A stretch of DNA of 25,589 nucleotides. It comes from Candidatus Delongbacteria bacterium. Lineage in GTDB: Bacteria; Bacteroidota; Bacteroidia; Bacteroidales; ML635J-15. A model generated the notes under the pieces. That model saw only the letters and a list, made by a program, of their open reading frames with translations, searched no databases and was not told where the DNA came from. Location: positions 1-25,589 of the forward strand of contig JAQIDD010000268.1 of NCBI GenBank assembly GCA_027858215.1. The letters run 5' to 3'. The position numbers and the translations under genes are program-made. Of the stretch, positions 22,957 through 25,589 are shown in pieces (positions within the stretch are counted from its first letter, which is position 1; the number at the start of each line of letters is the position of its first letter).

Positions 22957-25589
22957 TTATCTAATAATAATAATTGTTCCTTTATATTCCAAATTATTGT
23001 TTAAAATTAATACATACACATATGAACCCATAGGCATGTCTTTATCATTATAAGTGCCGTCCCATTGTCTGGAAGGATCCGCATAGGCATCTCCGGTGCC
23101 ATTGAAATAGTACACATCATCGCCCCAGCGGGTAAAAATACTGATTTCCACGTTTGAAAACGCTTCAACCCCACGTATTTTCCATGTGTCATTATACCCG
23201 TCATAATTGGGGGTTAACACATCCGGGATAAGTAAATCTTCAATGGGTGCATCGGTTACAACGATGTTCGTGCTGTCTGTGTCACCACAGGTTTGTTCGA
23301 TTGTATAATATACCTTGTGGCTCCCTGTGCCGGCAACACCTGGATCAAATTCGCTAATGTCTTCATCAATGGCTGTTCCTGTCCATGTGCCACCTGGTTC
23401 GGCAACAGAAATGATTACGGGGTCTTCATCAACATACATTGTGTCCACAGGATAAATAGTAGCGTCTGCCCGTTGGTACACTGTAAAATAAACCGTATCA
23501 GCATCCCCGCACGGGCCACTGTAACTGTAAATAACCTGGTGATCGCCAACACCTGCTTCATCCGGATCAAAAACGCCGGTAGCTGATACGCCATTGCCTT
23601 GCCATGTGCCACCGCTTGTATTAGCCTGTAAAACTGTGGTATCATCATCACTGCAATATTCCGTATCGCTTGTAATTGTTGCATCAAAATTGTCATACAC
23701 CGTAATGATAATCTGATCAGTGGCACCGCATTCTCCGGTAATCTCATAGGTAATTGTATGCTCACCTGTGCCTGCTGCTTCCGGATCAAATAAACCAGTA
23801 GCCGCTTCAACACCTGCACCACTCCATGTTCCACCGGTTTCCGCTGCGGTCAGCACGACCGGAGAAACACTGATACAGAATGAACCTGCGGGATTGATCG
23901 TGGCATCGGATGCTGGTATGATATTTACCGTGACATTCTGACAAATGGATTGTCCGCATGTATTTTCCCAACGGGCATAATAAGTGGTTGTGGTGGTTGG
24001 CTGTGGTATTTCCAGGGGATTGCCTGTTCCTATGTCTGTGCCGCCACATGATTCGGTGTACCAGTGTAATGCATCCCCCGCCCCGTCGGGAACTGAAAGC
24101 TCTATGGTATTTCCGCCATTGGAACACAATTCGTTCATGTTGACAGAAGCATCCGATGGTGGAACCGTAATATCAATGACATTAACCGTATGACTGACAC
24201 AACTGCTTTCACCACAAGCATTTTCCCAGTGGGCATAATACGTGGTTGTGGTTTCCGGGGATGGTAGTGTTAACGGATTGCCACTACCAACGGAAGAGCC
24301 TCCGCAACTGCCGGTAAACCATTGTACGGTTTCGCCGGAACCGCCGGTAATGGACAATTCCATATTCCCACTGTCATCGGCACAAAAATCGTTGATGTCT
24401 GAGGTTGCTGATGTGGGTGCAGCGGGTGGTTCTACAACATTGACGGTTGTGCTTTCACAATCAGATACACCACAACTGTTTTCCCAGCGGGCATAATACG
24501 TGGTCGTTGTTGTTGGAGTTTCAATATTCAACGGATTGCCTGTTCCTATTTCTGTGTCTCCACATGAGCCTGTGTACCAATGGATATCATCACCAGCCCC
24601 TCCTGTGGCACTAAGGTTCATTGTGCCGGCATCATCCATACAAAAATCGCTCATGTCGCTTGAGACAAAAGTGGCGGCTTCGGGTAAACTCAGAATTGTT
24701 AACACAAAATTTTCTTGTGAAACCGTGCATGGAGAGCTTAAAGGATTGTTCGTGGTTATTGTTATGGTAACATTGGTTCCTGCATCGGTGGCGTCGGGGG
24801 TATATGTAAAATCAAACGGGGATGTTGAAATAGTAGTTGCATCCAGCATTCCATTGCCATCATGCGATAAATACACTTCAGTAGCACTTCCGCCAAACGT
24901 GTTGCCACTAACGGTGTATGTTGCTGTTCCGCATGCGTTTCCTGATGTTGAACTGAGCGTTAACGATGTAGAATTTGCACATCCGCAATCAAGGGGTATG
25001 GGATTGCTTTCAGCAGTACATCCTGTGTTTATATTGGATACGGTAACTGTGTAATTCCCGTTAGGCAGGGAAGTGAAGACATTATTAGCCTGAAATCCAC
25101 TGCCAATATCATATTCATAATCTGAACCTGTAGGCACTGTAACTGTAATGCTACCGTTATCTTCCCCTCCTGAACAATCTACATCAACAACCGGGTTATC
25201 AGGTGCCGGATTAACCGTAACATCAACACTGGAAGTGTTTGTACAACCCTCACTGCCTGTTATTGTTACTGTATATGTTCCACTTGCTGCAGTTGTTACA
25301 GTAGTAATGACCGGTTCATGATCTGTGGAGGTAAAGCTATCTGGACCTGACCATGACCAGGAACTAGCATCTCCACCAGTTTCTGTCAGGCTTAAATCTT
25401 CGCCTACGCATAGGGGGGAATTACTTCCTGCATTTGCTGCTGGTGTTGGATTGACCGTTACATCTACATTATCATCCACAGTACAACCGTAACTGTCTGT
25501 TATGGTAACCGAATACAGGCCATCAGCGGCTGTTGTTACCGAGGTTATAGTTGGATTGTTTACATCTGATGTAAATCCGTCTGGGCCTG
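22957..25589 (-). CDS. Large multi-domain adhesin with T9SS type B sorting domain (5' end outside window)
   Basis: The C-terminal 877 residues of a secreted surface protein; the frame stays open to the right edge (..GPDGFTS..GLYSVTITDSYGCTV), so an apparent GTG start near 25479 is not the real start. Order from the N-side: two Ig/PKD-like repeats; an SprB-like repeat (VDCSGGEDNGSITV.., about 25000-25200); a beta domain; three tandem four-Cys Ig-like repeats (about 23925-24680; HWYTGSCG, TTTTTYYARWENSCG); three GGTWSGxGV..FDPxxAGxGxH repeats (about 23240-23915); and a gliding-motility type B CTD (about 22960-23240; LTPNYDGYNDTWKIRGVE, IFTRWGDDVYY, GSYVYVLIL). The CTD is the sorting signal for the type IX system. 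It is followed after 20 bp by porP/sprF. Ligand unknown. Confidence 0.93.
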   Translation of the reverse strand, partial: GPDGFTSDVNNPTITSVTTAADGLYSVTITDSYGCTVDDNVDVTVNPTPAANAGSNSPLCVGEDLSLTETGGDASSWSWSGPDSFTSTDHEPVITTVTTAASGTYTVTITGSEGCTNTSSVDVTVNPAPDNPVVDVDCSGGEDNGSITVTVPTGSDYEYDIGSGFQANNVFTSLPNGNYTVTVSNINTGCTAESNPIPLDCGCANSTSLTLSSTSGNACGTATYTVSGNTFGGSATEVYLSHDGNGMLDATTISTSPFDFTYTPDATDAGTNVTITITTNNPLSSPCTVSQENFVLTILSLPEAATFVSSDMSDFCMDDAGTMNLSATGGAGDDIHWYTGSCGDTEIGTGNPLNIETPTTTTTYYARWENSCGVSDCESTTVNVVEPPAAPTSATSDINDFCADDSGNMELSITGGSGETVQWFTGSCGGSSVGSGNPLTLPSPETTTTYYAHWENACGESSCVSHTVNVIDITVPPSDASVNMNELCSNGGNTIELSVPDGAGDALHWYTESCGGTDIGTGNPLEIPQPTTTTTYYARWENTCGQSICQNVTVNIIPASDATINPAGSFCISVSPVVLTAAETGGTWSGAGVEAATGLFDPEAAGTGEHTITYEITGECGATDQIIITVYDNFDATITSDTEYCSDDDTTVLQANTSGGTWQGNGVSATGVFDPDEAGVGDHQVIYSYSGPCGDADTVYFTVYQRADATIYPVDTMYVDEDPVIISVAEPGGTWTGTAIDEDISEFDPGVAGTGSHKVYYTIEQTCGDTDSTNIVVTDAPIEDLLIPDVLTPNYDGYNDTWKIRGVEAFSNVEISIFTRWGDDVYYFNGTGDAYADPSRQWDGTYNDKDMPMGSYVYVLILNNNLEYKGTIIIIR
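23240..23915 (-). repeat. Three tandem GGTW/FDP repeats in the right adhesin
   Basis: Three units of about 70-75 codons share GGTWxGxxV/I, FDPxxAGxGxH and YxxxxxCGxxD. The first two have two Cys each; the third keeps only the second Cys (VDTMYVDEDP replaces the first). Confidence 0.75.
23925..24680 (-). repeat. Three tandem four-cysteine Ig-like repeats in the right adhesin
   Basis: Three units of about 80-85 codons share FC/LC, WYTxSCG, GTGNPL, TTTTTYYAxWENxCG and a final Cys. Each has exactly four cysteines at matching places. They are clearly related at protein level with moderate DNA divergence. Confidence 0.8.

Noticed and set aside
25477..25479. GTG as the start of the right-hand adhesin
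   Set aside because: The frame continues to the window edge with another complete Ig-like repeat, so the gene simply starts outside the window.

Overview
The window looks like a chromosomal segment of a Bacteroidota bacterium, probably of the Bacteroidales/Flavobacteriales type. The signs are type IX secretion (T9SS) cargo with type B C-terminal sorting domains, a PorP/SprF-family protein, SprB-repeat adhesins, FISUMP-domain surface proteins, an adjacent mutA-mutB pair, signal peptides ending in ..AQ, AT-rich spacers, few Shine-Dalgarno sites, and several TAnnTTTG-like -7 boxes. No rRNA, tRNA, CRISPR array, transposase gene or phage gene was recognised.

Left part, + strand: a very large SprB-repeat adhesin (about 2,780 residues) opens the window. 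It lacks an ATG start. Next come the two subunits of methylmalonyl-CoA mutase (mutA, mutB; 11 bp apart) and a small VOC-superfamily protein that has its own promoter-like sequence and lacks most glyoxalase I metal ligands. The + genes converge at about 13.06-13.32 kb with the - strand genes that fill the rest.

Right part, - strand, read from low to high coordinates (opposite to transcription): a zinc-type CDF exporter; two tandem paralogous exported FISUMP proteins whose first 78 bp are nearly identical; an RhlE-type DEAD-box RNA helicase; an apparent operon transcribed lolC/E-like permease, then PrsW-like intramembrane protease, then DUF454/YbaN-like membrane protein; a 510-bp spacer holding a roughly 150-bp inverted-repeat element; a PorP/SprF-family outer-membrane protein; and a second multi-domain type B T9SS adhesin that runs off the right edge. 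The last two form the usual adhesin then porP/sprF operon.

Functionally, the window mixes surface and secretion functions (two giant T9SS adhesins, one SprF-like partner, two FISUMP proteins, Lol transport, a membrane protease) with core metabolism (succinyl-CoA/methylmalonyl-CoA interconversion) and housekeeping. The most distinctive signal is in the giant adhesin. Across its roughly 24 SprB repeats two extra cysteines are gained or lost strictly together, a second cysteine pair appears at identical spacing in two other repeats, and the start and end motifs of a further subclass go together. This suggests repeat subtypes with different disulfide wiring.
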